From Leptospiraceae bacterium (GTDB lineage Bacteria > Spirochaetota > Leptospiria > Leptospirales > Leptospiraceae), in contig JACKPA010000016.1 of assembly GCA_024233865.1 (NCBI GenBank), positions 95,291 through 159,290 of the forward strand: DNA of 64,000 nucleotides. Direction: 5' to 3'. Positions 48,027 through 56,843 of the stretch are shown here, one piece after another. Numbering within the stretch: the first letter of the stretch is position 1; every line of letters starts with the position of its first letter. The position numbers and the translations under genes were made by a program. Under the pieces are notes generated by a model. The model made no database searches. It saw only the letters and a list, made by a program, of their open reading frames with translations, and was not told the DNA's origin.

Positions 48027-50024
48027 CTACTCAAAGTATTTATGGGATGGAAATATCTTGTTTCTTTCCATCAATTCTATACTTAAATTCAAAAATGCTC
48101 CCGATTTTTTATTGTAGAACTCACATAACAACCGATTCACATCACATACATTTGTTTTCACATGAGGATTTTCAGTTGTTAAAATAACTCCGGGAATATC
48201 AAGATCAACACTCTGAACATAAAAAACGTTTTCTTCCACCCAGCCATAAACACCTCCAAAAGCATAATAACAAAAATCTTTTTTCCTTTTGGCAAACAGG
48301 TCTTTTCCCATTGCAGAAAAATAGGCTTCTTTTCCCACAATGCCTAAAACGGTTGGTAAAACATCCAATTGAGAAGCCATTTCCTCTCTGACTTGTGGCT
48401 GGAAATATTTGGGAGAATAAACCAAAAAAGGAATGTTTCTATCTTCATAATAGTCAAGGTACCTATGATGTGTATGATCAGCTAAAAACAAAAAAACCGT
48501 ATTATCAAAATACTCGGACTTTTTAGCTTTTTCCATAAAATTATGAATAGACCAGTCGGAATAATGATAGACGTTTAAGAATTCATAATCTCTGGTATTT
48601 TTATCAAACAATTTAGGTTGATCTTCCGGTACTCTATAAGGGTAATGAGTAGATATGGTTAATAAGACTGCTAAAACAGGATTTTGTTTTGGTGCTCTAA
48701 GCAATTTCCTATGTAATATATCCAAAACGTCGTCATCGTTATAACCCCATATCCCCGGTTTGTATCTATTGGATTTGGCAATTTGTTTTTGATCAATAGT
48801 AGTATCAAACCCCCATTTTTTTATATGAGGTTCAACGTTTTCAAAGGATAAATCACTTCCGGTTATAAACAAAGTACGATAGCCATGTTTTTTCAGTATA
48901 TATCCCAATCCGGAAAAGTTTGCAACGGAGTCACTGGAATGAATCGAACTCAAACCCGGTCTGTCCGGTATTCCCGTCAAAACTGCAAGCAATCCGTTTG
49001 TGGTTCTTCCACCGGTTGAAAAAAAATTTTTAAAAAAAACACCTTGCTTTACCAATTGATTGAAATATGGAGTGACTTCTTTTCCATCAACCAAACCATC
49101 GGTAATCGGATTTACAAACTTTCCAGTCCAGCTTTCCAACAGCACAATAACTACATTAGGAGGTATACCGTGCCTAGTTTGAATAGTTTTTCGCAAGATA
49201 GGGTAACGACTATCTACAAAATTAGCTCCTTCGTATTCAATTTTTTCCCTTACGATAAAAGCCGCTTCTTCAAATTTCATCCGTTTGGATTTTGGAATTT
49301 TTTGGTTTCGAATGTCATAAAAAGAAGTAAAAACCCCATTGATTCCTAGGTTATTAACAAACGTATTATCAGAAATTATTGAGTAACTTGGACGTAACGC
49401 ACTAGTCTGAAATCCTCCTCTAATAAATATCATAGTAACTACAACTATAAAAAGAAATTCCATTATACTTACAGGTAGCTTATTATAAAAAGAAAACTTA
49501 GCTTTTGATAAAAAATAAAATATAGAGGGAATATATATAATTATAAACAGAAGAAATAAAGAAAATCTTTTCGGGCTATCTTCCCAAAAAGATTGAAAGA
49601 GAAGTAAAATATCCTTCCCTAATAAAACAACCCCTTCGTAACCCACGTGTTTGTTTGCATTTTCAAAATAAAAGATGTCTCCAACCAAATGAGCCATAAC
49701 CCAAAGCAATAAAATTACTGGAGGATACACCCATAAAATTCTATAAAACCGAAATTTATTAAAAAAGTGTATCGTTGATAAAAATAAAAACGGAGTAAGT
49801 ATTAGGAATGTAACAGATAGATCAAACCGTAAACCTACAAAAAATGCTTTTACTACCAAACTATAAGTAACATCTTCCAAACGATAGCTGTATACATACA
49901 AAAATAGGCATCTGTATAAAAAAAACACAAGTAAATAAACAAAAACATACACCGCAAAAAGCTTTACATTGCTAGATAGTTTCCAGTTTTTTAGGATGGT
50001 AAAAATTGTTTGAAGAATCTTCAT
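48027..50024 (-). CDS. LTA-synthase-like membrane phosphotransferase (alkaline phosphatase superfamily)
   Basis: Start at ATG 50024 (665 residues), which overlaps the stop of the preceding gene as ATGA. Five membrane helices (~15-215), then the sulfatase-fold catalytic domain (~270-640): VIVLLESWTGKF (metal Glu), catalytic Thr region STGGRTTNGLLAVLTG, ITGSDLSF, and FLFLADHTHHRYLDY (metal Asp and His). Such enzymes transfer phosphoglycerol or phosphoethanolamine to envelope glycans or lipids on the outer face of the inner membrane. Third gene of an apparent operon with rluB and the PIN-like gene. Confidence 0.85.
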   Translation of the reverse strand: MKILQTIFTILKNWKLSSNVKLFAVYVFVYLLVFFLYRCLFLYVYSYRLEDVTYSLVVKAFFVGLRFDLSVTFLILTPFLFLSTIHFFNKFRFYRILWVYPPVILLLWVMAHLVGDIFYFENANKHVGYEGVVLLGKDILLLFQSFWEDSPKRFSLFLLFIIIYIPSIFYFLSKAKFSFYNKLPVSIMEFLFIVVVTMIFIRGGFQTSALRPSYSIISDNTFVNNLGINGVFTSFYDIRNQKIPKSKRMKFEEAAFIVREKIEYEGANFVDSRYPILRKTIQTRHGIPPNVVIVLLESWTGKFVNPITDGLVDGKEVTPYFNQLVKQGVFFKNFFSTGGRTTNGLLAVLTGIPDRPGLSSIHSSDSVANFSGLGYILKKHGYRTLFITGSDLSFENVEPHIKKWGFDTTIDQKQIAKSNRYKPGIWGYNDDDVLDILHRKLLRAPKQNPVLAVLLTISTHYPYRVPEDQPKLFDKNTRDYEFLNVYHYSDWSIHNFMEKAKKSEYFDNTVFLFLADHTHHRYLDYYEDRNIPFLVYSPKYFQPQVREEMASQLDVLPTVLGIVGKEAYFSAMGKDLFAKRKKDFCYYAFGGVYGWVEENVFYVQSVDLDIPGVILTTENPHVKTNVCDVNRLLCEFYNKKSGAFLNLSIELMERNKIFPSHKYFE

Positions 50025-52681
50025 GACTTCATTACAGTATCCCATACAAAAATGTGATACATTTCATACTCTTTTTCTTCTTTTGTGTAATGAACCAAAC
50101 CAATCTTTATATTGGAGTTATTTGTATAATTCGAACTAATGTCTTGAGCCTTTTGGATACAAATAAAGTCAGGTATAGGCACATAATTCAAGTAATTGAT
50201 CCAGAAATTATAAAAATCAAAGTCTGACGAGTGCATTACCATACAATTGGTTTGTAATAAGCTATCTTGCAAAACAAAATCTACTATTTTATTGGCAAAA
50301 ATATCCTCTTCAAATTGATCGATATGAATAGAAAGACAATTTATAATAGGAATATTGTCCAGAGTTTTAATGATAAGCTCAATATTTTCCATTTGGTTTT
50401 GTCCTGATAATTTATAACCTCTAAGCTTGATTCTCGAAACTAGCCAACTTTGGTAGTCTGACTTAAAGTCCGGATTCTCGGCTTGATTGTAGAGAAATTC
50501 ATCCGCTATAGATACAATATCCATTATTAGGTTCGTTTTTAGTTCAACGATTGAATTGTTACCTAAAAATTCATTTTGAGAAAAAACCGTAATAGACTCT
50601 TCCTCTAACAACTCATCTAAAGGAATCCCCCGATTACTCCTATTATGTAATTTGACTTCTATATCTTCATGGGAAGGAATTTCTGTTTTTAAAATGTTCT
50701 TTTGAAAAAACAGTTCTTTTTGATTTAGTTGCTTATAAACCAAAATTATAAGATTGTAAAAAGAATAAAAAACAAATGGAATGGCAGAAAACCAAGATAT
50801 GATTTTGTCTTGCAAGAGATATTCCAAAAGGATACCACATCCAACAGCAAGCAGAAAAGACAAAACGATTTTTAAAAGTGTGATTCTTTTTTCTTTTTCG
50901 ATTTTTTCCAATCTGTATTCTAATTCTCTGACCTGCTTTTCTTTTGTTTTGGATTCTAAAAATTGAACTTTTTCTTCAATATTTTTATCTACAAGATGGA
51001 TTGTATTTTCTATCTTTTTTAATACTTGGCTATACTCTTTTTCCAAATTGGCATTAACATTATTTTCCGAAATAGATATTTTTTCTTCTACTTCCATAAT
51101 TGGTGAATCCTTTTTAGAAGCAGAGTATGTATACTCCTTGCTTTTTTGGACTAGATCTTTCATCAACAAAGAAGTCGAAGTAGATATATTTTCACCAATG
51201 TTGGTTAGAGATTGCAAAAAATCCATAGATATCTTTTTGGAATAGTTGTTTTTCAGGCAAAATTGCCCAATAGTTTCCACCAAATATCCTTCCAAACTTC
51301 TTGCTTTGGGAAGAAAAAAGTTTAGCAGAAAGATAAACGTTCCCATCCGGATACATAAATTCTTCCGGCCTCTATCAGTTTCTTTTTTAAATTGATCAAA
51401 CTTGAGAAATTCAGTACCCGAGCTTAAAATCCAATATTTTGTCTTATCCGCCGGATCCTCAAATCCGAATCTAATATTGTTAATGGTGTACCATAGTTTG
51501 ATGTCGTGTTTAAGGTGTTGGTAAGCATCTGGTTCTCTTGTCTTAGAAAAATTTTTAAATTCTAACAAGTCATTTTCGATCTCCTCTTCTCTGTATAAAA
51601 CTTCCGTAGGAGGTTCGTATTTGTGAATCAACTCTGCTTCTATGATTTTGGATAAAGCCTTTCGTTGACGTAGAAAAAATTCTTTAATAGTAGTTTTTTT
51701 ATGTTTTTGAATGGTTTCAAATAAAAAGCGTTTTATCAGATTGTTTTGGTTTAAAATGTGGATAAAGTTCGTAGTGTCTAGGTTAACGTTATAATTTCTT
51801 AAAAAGTTTTCATAAAAAGTAAGAGTGTCCAAGATTTGCCTGATCGTTAAAGTAGAAACATAAAAATTAATCTCCAGGTCGGATGCTATGTTCTTTATTA
51901 TATCAGGGAAAAAACCTTCAAATGTATCGTCTTTATCATCATACAAGTCGATACAAGACAAAAGATGATTTGCATCTAAAAATAAGTTTATCTTTTTAAA
52001 ATTCTTAAATACACTAAAAACAATTTCAAAATCGGAAGAATGAAACTTAACCGATTCCAAGCAAAAATACGCTTTTAAATGAGCAAAAAAGTAAGAACTC
52101 AGTGCCGAATTACTTTTGGAAAATAATTTTTGTATAAATGTTTGTACATTGTGATTTTCGTATTTGGAAAAAAAGTTCTGAAAAGTGAAAGAGTTAGAAT
52201 TGGTATGAGTAGAAAAGTAAAGGGTTTTATAAGTTTCTCGAACTATATCTTGAACCATTGGTAAGAAACAAAGCCTGTAAAATTCCGTCCAAAAGTGGGA
52301 TGAATTTAGTTCGGGACAGGTTTCTTCCAATAAGCTCGTAAAACCCTCTCTTACTTCTTTTTCGAGTTGGATTTCTTTTTTTATCTGCGTTTTATAATTT
52401 TCATATACTTCTTCTTTTAATTGAAATTTACCAAAGTTATTTTCATAGATTTCATTGCTCCATAAATTTTGAATGTGCTCTTTGATTTTGTCTTTGTGAA
52501 TTTTATCAAAATACAATTTAAAAGACTCTTGGATATCTTCAATGGTAAAAGGTTGATTGTGATTGTCTAACGAAATAGATAAAATGAGCTTCTCCCAAAC
52601 ATCATCCCTCCACCATTTTTCGTTTAGTTTTAAATCCTTAAACAAAAATAAATGTATGCCGCTTATACGTCTTCTTTCCAT
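50021..52681 (-). CDS. wHTH/PIN-like/two-TM protein, undescribed architecture
   Basis: 886 residues. I recognise no full-length family. Visible: a winged-helix-like segment (~44-95: FTIEDIQESF ... FGKFQLKEEV); a PIN-nuclease-like region (~228-435) with NLFLDANHLLS (Asp236), KHDIKLW (Asp393) and YWILSSGTEFLKFD, matching the first strand, the D-x-x-x-W helix and the last strand of PIN folds, with the final acidic residue replaced; a coiled coil (~540-600); two TM helices (~602-622 and ~630-650); and a ~235-residue C-terminal domain of unknown type. Starts 5 bp after rluB; its stop overlaps the LTA-synthase-like gene. Confidence 0.6.
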   Translation of the reverse strand: MERRRISGIHLFLFKDLKLNEKWWRDDVWEKLILSISLDNHNQPFTIEDIQESFKLYFDKIHKDKIKEHIQNLWSNEIYENNFGKFQLKEEVYENYKTQIKKEIQLEKEVREGFTSLLEETCPELNSSHFWTEFYRLCFLPMVQDIVRETYKTLYFSTHTNSNSFTFQNFFSKYENHNVQTFIQKLFSKSNSALSSYFFAHLKAYFCLESVKFHSSDFEIVFSVFKNFKKINLFLDANHLLSCIDLYDDKDDTFEGFFPDIIKNIASDLEINFYVSTLTIRQILDTLTFYENFLRNYNVNLDTTNFIHILNQNNLIKRFLFETIQKHKKTTIKEFFLRQRKALSKIIEAELIHKYEPPTEVLYREEEIENDLLEFKNFSKTREPDAYQHLKHDIKLWYTINNIRFGFEDPADKTKYWILSSGTEFLKFDQFKKETDRGRKNLCIRMGTFIFLLNFFLPKARSLEGYLVETIGQFCLKNNYSKKISMDFLQSLTNIGENISTSTSLLMKDLVQKSKEYTYSASKKDSPIMEVEEKISISENNVNANLEKEYSQVLKKIENTIHLVDKNIEEKVQFLESKTKEKQVRELEYRLEKIEKEKRITLLKIVLSFLLAVGCGILLEYLLQDKIISWFSAIPFVFYSFYNLIILVYKQLNQKELFFQKNILKTEIPSHEDIEVKLHNRSNRGIPLDELLEEESITVFSQNEFLGNNSIVELKTNLIMDIVSIADEFLYNQAENPDFKSDYQSWLVSRIKLRGYKLSGQNQMENIELIIKTLDNIPIINCLSIHIDQFEEDIFANKIVDFVLQDSLLQTNCMVMHSSDFDFYNFWINYLNYVPIPDFICIQKAQDISSNYTNNSNIKIGLVHYTKEEKEYEMYHIFVWDTVMKS

Positions 52682-52686
52682 TTACT

Positions 52687-53676
52687 TCAATAAAAAATAT
52701 CTTCCCTTTTGATTTCAATAGTTTTTCCTTCTTCGAGGTTCAAGCTTTCTAGCTTTAATTTTCCTATTTGAACCCTTTGAAGATCCAATATTTTAGAACC
52801 AGCCGATTGAAACATACGATGTAGCTGCCTCTTTTTCCCTTCTTCTAGTGCAACCATAACAATACCTTTGTCTTTATCTAAGATTTCAACTTCTACAGCT
52901 CGCAGTAATTCACCTTGATCTTGAATTCCCCTAAAAAATAATTCTCTTAAAAACCGCTCTTCCGGACAATTGGTTATTTTTAACATATATTTTTTTCGTA
53001 ACCGATGTGAAGGATGTGATAATGCTTGTATCAAATTTCCATCGGAAGCAAAAATCATTAAACCTCTGGAAGTAATATCCAACCTTCCTGCCATGTTCAA
53101 TTTTTTATAGACAGGAGGTAACAGATTAAAAACGGTTTTTTCGTGGTGTAAATCCATATGGGAACATAAATAGCCAACTGGTTTGTTAAATGCCAATATA
53201 ATATTATCCTCTCTCAAGACTATTGGAGAATTTTCAAATTTTACAACGTCTGAGTGAATGGAAATTTTTCTGGTCAAATTTGTTTCAACAACATCATTGA
53301 TTTTTACTTTTCCCTCCGTAATAAACTGCTCTACGTCTCGCCTTGAACCCAAACCACACTTTGCTAAATAACGATTGATTCGGATAAATTCAACTTGAGT
53401 ATCTTCTCCATAAAATCTGGCATCTTGGGCAATGGATTTTTCTTTTAAGCGATTGAGTAGATTTTTTTTAACATCATGACCGAATTGTACAGCTTGCTCC
53501 ATACCTTCACCCGTCTTAAGTTTGACCGTTTTTTTTACAGCGACAACCTCATTTTTAGGCTTTGTTGGAGGGCGTTTATAACTGCTCTTGCGATCTTGTT
53601 TTTGGTCATTATCAGTCCTTTTTTTTGAAAATTTGGGACGATATTTACTACCGGGTTTTGGTTGCCATTTGTTCAT
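52687..53676 (-). CDS. rRNA pseudouridine synthase, RsuA/RluB family
   Basis: 329 residues. A basic, disordered N-terminal tail (~1-100, Lys/Arg/Pro-rich) precedes an S4 domain (RINRYLAKCGLGSRRDVEQF, ~108-165) and the catalytic domain with nucleophile Asp in MAGRLDITSRGLMIFASDG and the HRLRKKYML block. Isomerises a uridine in 16S or 23S rRNA; RluB versus RsuA cannot be settled here. First gene of the minus-strand set that includes the PIN-like gene. Confidence 0.9.
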   Translation of the reverse strand: MNKWQPKPGSKYRPKFSKKRTDNDQKQDRKSSYKRPPTKPKNEVVAVKKTVKLKTGEGMEQAVQFGHDVKKNLLNRLKEKSIAQDARFYGEDTQVEFIRINRYLAKCGLGSRRDVEQFITEGKVKINDVVETNLTRKISIHSDVVKFENSPIVLREDNIILAFNKPVGYLCSHMDLHHEKTVFNLLPPVYKKLNMAGRLDITSRGLMIFASDGNLIQALSHPSHRLRKKYMLKITNCPEERFLRELFFRGIQDQGELLRAVEVEILDKDKGIVMVALEEGKKRQLHRMFQSAGSKILDLQRVQIGKLKLESLNLEEGKTIEIKREDIFY

Positions 53677-53796
53677 ATATAGATTTTTCTTAAAATTCCT
53701 ATCAAAATATAGTGTATCTAAAAGTTTAATTGCTATATAATTTTTGTATACGATAAAAAATTAGTCTAAAAAGTTTTATGTTTTTATGGTGAAAAA

Positions 53797-55242
53797 ATGA
53801 AAAAGTTCTATTTTTTAGTTTGGTATTTGTTTATTGTTCATGGTATTTTTGCGGATCAAAAAGTCGACGAAGTGTGGTATGATTTGATTATGATGGGAAA
53901 ATCCATAGGATATGTTCATGAAACGGTTTTTAATACTAAAAATGGTTTTGCAACGGAAACTCAGCAAAAACTAACTCTCAGAAGAGGGGATACAATTTTA
54001 TCAATGGAGGAGATATCTTCTGTCATAGAAAACCGATTGGGTCAGGTAGTTTCTTTTATAAGGGAAGAAAAACAAGGAGAAATGGTAAGAAAAACCGAAG
54101 GAAAAACGGAAGGCACTTATTTTAACCTTACTACTACCGAAGGGGAGATTGTAACCGAACGAAAGGTAAAATGGGAAAAAAGAGCGATTGGTCCCCAAAA
54201 AACCAAAGAATTATTAAAAAACAAAATTCAAAACAAAGAGAAAGAATTTGAGTTCTTAATGTTTTCTGTCGATTATCCAAATCTTGTACTTCCGACAAAG
54301 GTAACAATTGACAATACTACAAACATTGAACTATATGGCAAAAAGTATGCCGGTAATATAATTTCCATCGAATATATAAACGCAGGCAGTTTAAAAAGTG
54401 AAATGGTAGTGAATCAAGACGGACTATTGCTTAAAAGTTACACAAAAATAGGACCAATAACCATAGAAACCTTACTATCAGATAAAAGCTTACAAAACAG
54501 AAAGTTAGAGCAAGTTACAGAAATTATGGAATCATCCTTTATCAAGGTTGGAAAAATTAAAAATGCCAGAAATCTAAAAAAAGCGAAATGGGAAATGAAA
54601 TTCATTGATAGTTTGCCAACAAAGATTGTATCTTCTTCCGTTCAGTCGGTTCAAAAAATAGGAAACGGCATTTTTCATATTTCTATTGACTTGGATAACT
54701 CCAAAATAGAGCAAATTTCCAGCCAAGAACTCACTTTATATCTTGCTGATTCTAGTTATATTAGCACTTCGGATAAAGAAATTCAAAAATTGGCTAGTTC
54801 TGTCCATGAGAAAAAAGATAAAAGTATCATTGCAGAACAGTTAAGGCAGGTTGTCTATAACTACATTCAAAAGAAAAACCTAAGTATGGGATTTGCATCA
54901 GCTTCACAAACGGTGAGGTCAAAAGAAGGAGACTGTACGGAACATTCCGTTTTATTGGCAGCTCTCTTGCGAACCTCCGGTATTCCTTCAAGAGTAGCGG
55001 TAGGCGTGGTATATGCGGATCAATTTTTGAACCAAGGAAATTTAATGGGTTATCACATGTGGACACAAGGTTATATAAATGATAGGTGGGTTGATTTGGA
55101 CGCTTCTATTGATCCCAAAATACCTTTTGACGCGACTCACATTTTGTTTGCTACTGCTGCATTGGAAAGTGAATCGGGTATCGAAATACAATCGGAAATT
55201 TTTACCTATATGAATTCCATCAAACTAAAAAAGATTGAATAG
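53797..55242 (+). CDS. Exported transglutaminase-like protein
   Basis: 481 residues with a signal peptide ending near residue 20 (VWYLFIVHGIFADQ). The N-terminal ~320 residues are beta-rich and of unknown type. The transglutaminase core lies at ~340-450 with the catalytic triad Cys in KEGDCTEHSVLLAALLR, His in YHMWTQGYI and Asp in VDLDASI. Probably a periplasmic protease or amidase-like enzyme. An AT-rich TATAAT at 53736-53741 could be its -10 box. The 3' end overlaps a decayed bestrophin gene on the other strand. Confidence 0.85.
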   Translation: MKKFYFLVWYLFIVHGIFADQKVDEVWYDLIMMGKSIGYVHETVFNTKNGFATETQQKLTLRRGDTILSMEEISSVIENRLGQVVSFIREEKQGEMVRKTEGKTEGTYFNLTTTEGEIVTERKVKWEKRAIGPQKTKELLKNKIQNKEKEFEFLMFSVDYPNLVLPTKVTIDNTTNIELYGKKYAGNIISIEYINAGSLKSEMVVNQDGLLLKSYTKIGPITIETLLSDKSLQNRKLEQVTEIMESSFIKVGKIKNARNLKKAKWEMKFIDSLPTKIVSSSVQSVQKIGNGIFHISIDLDNSKIEQISSQELTLYLADSSYISTSDKEIQKLASSVHEKKDKSIIAEQLRQVVYNYIQKKNLSMGFASASQTVRSKEGDCTEHSVLLAALLRTSGIPSRVAVGVVYADQFLNQGNLMGYHMWTQGYINDRWVDLDASIDPKIPFDATHILFATAALESESGIEIQSEIFTYMNSIKLKKIE

Positions 55243-55466
55243 GAACATCTGTTATCAGATTTTCAAAAGGATTTTCATTGACAGCTCCGGTTCTTTCCAT
55301 AATAATAAAAACTCCGGAGATAATTATATGATTTATTATCTTTAGTTAATAATAAATCGAATTCTTCTTTTGATAGAAATTCCTTAACTTTTTCAATATT
55401 TGTTTCATTCCGGAGTTGTATTTTCAATAAATAAGGCCATGCAATGCATTTGTAAATTAGTTTTTT
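55220..55466 (-). pseudogene. Remnant of a bestrophin-family channel gene
   Basis: Read on the minus strand, the frame from 55466 gives LIYKCIAWPYLLKIQLRN, VKEFLSKEEFDLLL and TKDNKSYNYL, the bestrophin middle region (RHIAW...LR.QLR ... N.P). A shift near 55335 then gives IISGVFIIMERTG, AVNENPFENLITDVPI, the family's IEDPFEN..TDVP motif, ending at TGA 55220. About 70 residues expected between the two blocks are missing, and both ends are cut. It overlaps the 3' end of the transglutaminase gene. Confidence 0.7.
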
Positions 55467-55536
55467 TTAAAATAGTTCGCTCTTTTCTTTATTATATCCG
55501 GATAAATGACTATGGCTATCCGGAATTTATTTTTTC

Positions 55537-56277
55537 CTATATCCCCAGAGCTTCCAACACTAATTTAGCGGCAGGCGTTCCACTATATTGTTGTTGTCCT
55601 GTAATCAGGTGTCCATCTCTAATGGCAAAAGGTTTAAACATTCCACCTGTAATAAAATTTGTATTCTGTATTTTCTTGGCTTCTGTCTCTATCCAAAAAG
55701 GTTGGATTTTCTGACCAACAAAATTATCTGCATAGGCTTCTTCACTATCGGCAAAACCAGTCCATGTTTTACCTTCTACCAGTAATTTTCCATCAGAAGT
55801 TTTTGCTTTCAAAAGAATGCAAGTTGCGTGGCATACAGCAGCTGATACTTTCCCTGCTTCATAAAATTTTGCAAAAATAGAATGTAATTCTGTATTATCT
55901 ATAAAAGTATACATGGGACTTTGTCCACCTGTGAGGAAGATAGCATCGTAATCATCTACTTTCAAAGTACCTAGTTTACCTGTGTTTTCAATAAGCTTCG
56001 AATGTATGGGAGATTTTTTAAATCCTAGAGATATTAGATCATGTGCTGAATATCCACTTGCATCTTCCGGATCACTATAACCATCCGGACTTAGAGCACC
56101 TCCTTCTGGTGAAAAAATTGAAACTTCCAAACCATTTTCTATGAATTCCCAATAGGGATGTGTTAGCTCAGCCCACCAAAATCCAATTGGCCAATTTGTT
56201 TGTTTGGAAATGGAAGCATTAGGGGCAACGATTGCGACTTTTTTTACTTTAGGCATTTTATTAATATTTCCACTCAT
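55537..56277 (-). CDS. DJ-1/PfpI family protein, Hsp31-like
   Basis: 246 residues. Conserved Glu in VSIFSPEGGALSPDG (~60), FLTGGQSPMY, and the nucleophilic Cys in SAAVCHATCILL. Length and motifs fit the class I glutamine-amidotransferase-like group with glyoxalase or deglycase/chaperone members (Hsp31). Cytoplasmic stress protein (inference). Transcribed alone from an AT-rich upstream region. Confidence 0.85.
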   Translation of the reverse strand: MSGNINKMPKVKKVAIVAPNASISKQTNWPIGFWWAELTHPYWEFIENGLEVSIFSPEGGALSPDGYSDPEDASGYSAHDLISLGFKKSPIHSKLIENTGKLGTLKVDDYDAIFLTGGQSPMYTFIDNTELHSIFAKFYEAGKVSAAVCHATCILLKAKTSDGKLLVEGKTWTGFADSEEAYADNFVGQKIQPFWIETEAKKIQNTNFITGGMFKPFAIRDGHLITGQQQYSGTPAAKLVLEALGI

Positions 56278-56660
56278 TTAAAAATCCTTTATTAATTGTA
56301 ATCAATTTCGAGATTAGTATATAATTAAAAAATAGTAAACTAAAAAAAGAATAAATAATTAAAAAAGTTTATAGTATCAAAATAAATATATAGTTACTAA
56401 AAAGAAACTATTTGAAATAAAAAAATAGTTTTTAAGTTCTATATTAAGGTATTTCACAGCTAATAAAGTACCCATTTTTAAGAAACTGGTATCATTTACT
56501 TTTTAAAAAATACTCCTCTAACAATTGTGAAAAAAGAGGAACATCATGGAAAAAAAATTAACCGAACCAATTTGGCTATCCCACTGCGTCAGCGAGCCAA
56601 AAAATTTAAGTCTTTTCAATAATTCAACGATGGAGCAATAAGACATATTGAATACTATAG
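56278..56660. other. AT-rich region with decayed coding DNA
   Basis: Mostly AT-rich, non-coding. A 31-codon frame (56546-56641) has AGAGGA before its ATG but matches nothing that I recognise; a frame-shifted reading (QFGYPTASASQKI) suggests it may be the broken 5' part of the dehydrogenase remnant downstream. Confidence 0.4.
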
Positions 56661-56777
56661 AAAAAGAACGAAATACTGGTTGAAGCAAAAGCCATTAGTA
56701 TCAATCCAGCGGATGTAAAAGCAAGGGCGAATGAGGATGGTATTAATATAATTTGTGGTGAAAAACGTCCTGTTTAA
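56661..56777 (+). pseudogene. Remnant of a zinc-type alcohol dehydrogenase/quinone oxidoreductase gene
   Basis: The frame from 56670 encodes EILVEAKAISINPADVKARA, the conserved N-terminal strand of the quinone-reductase branch of the MDR superfamily. An in-frame TAG at 56658 precedes it and TAA ends it at 56777, about 250 residues short of a full gene. No further match follows before the AAA-ATPase gene begins at 56844. Confidence 0.6.
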
Positions 56778-56843
56778 TTATTTAGCAGTGAAACGCTCAT
56801 TTTTTTCCCTTTACAAGCAAAATGAAAAAATTAGACTTAGTTT

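Noticed and set aside
56546..56641. 31-codon frame with AGAGGA before ATG
   Set aside because: No match to a known small protein; more likely the broken 5' part of the dehydrogenase remnant.
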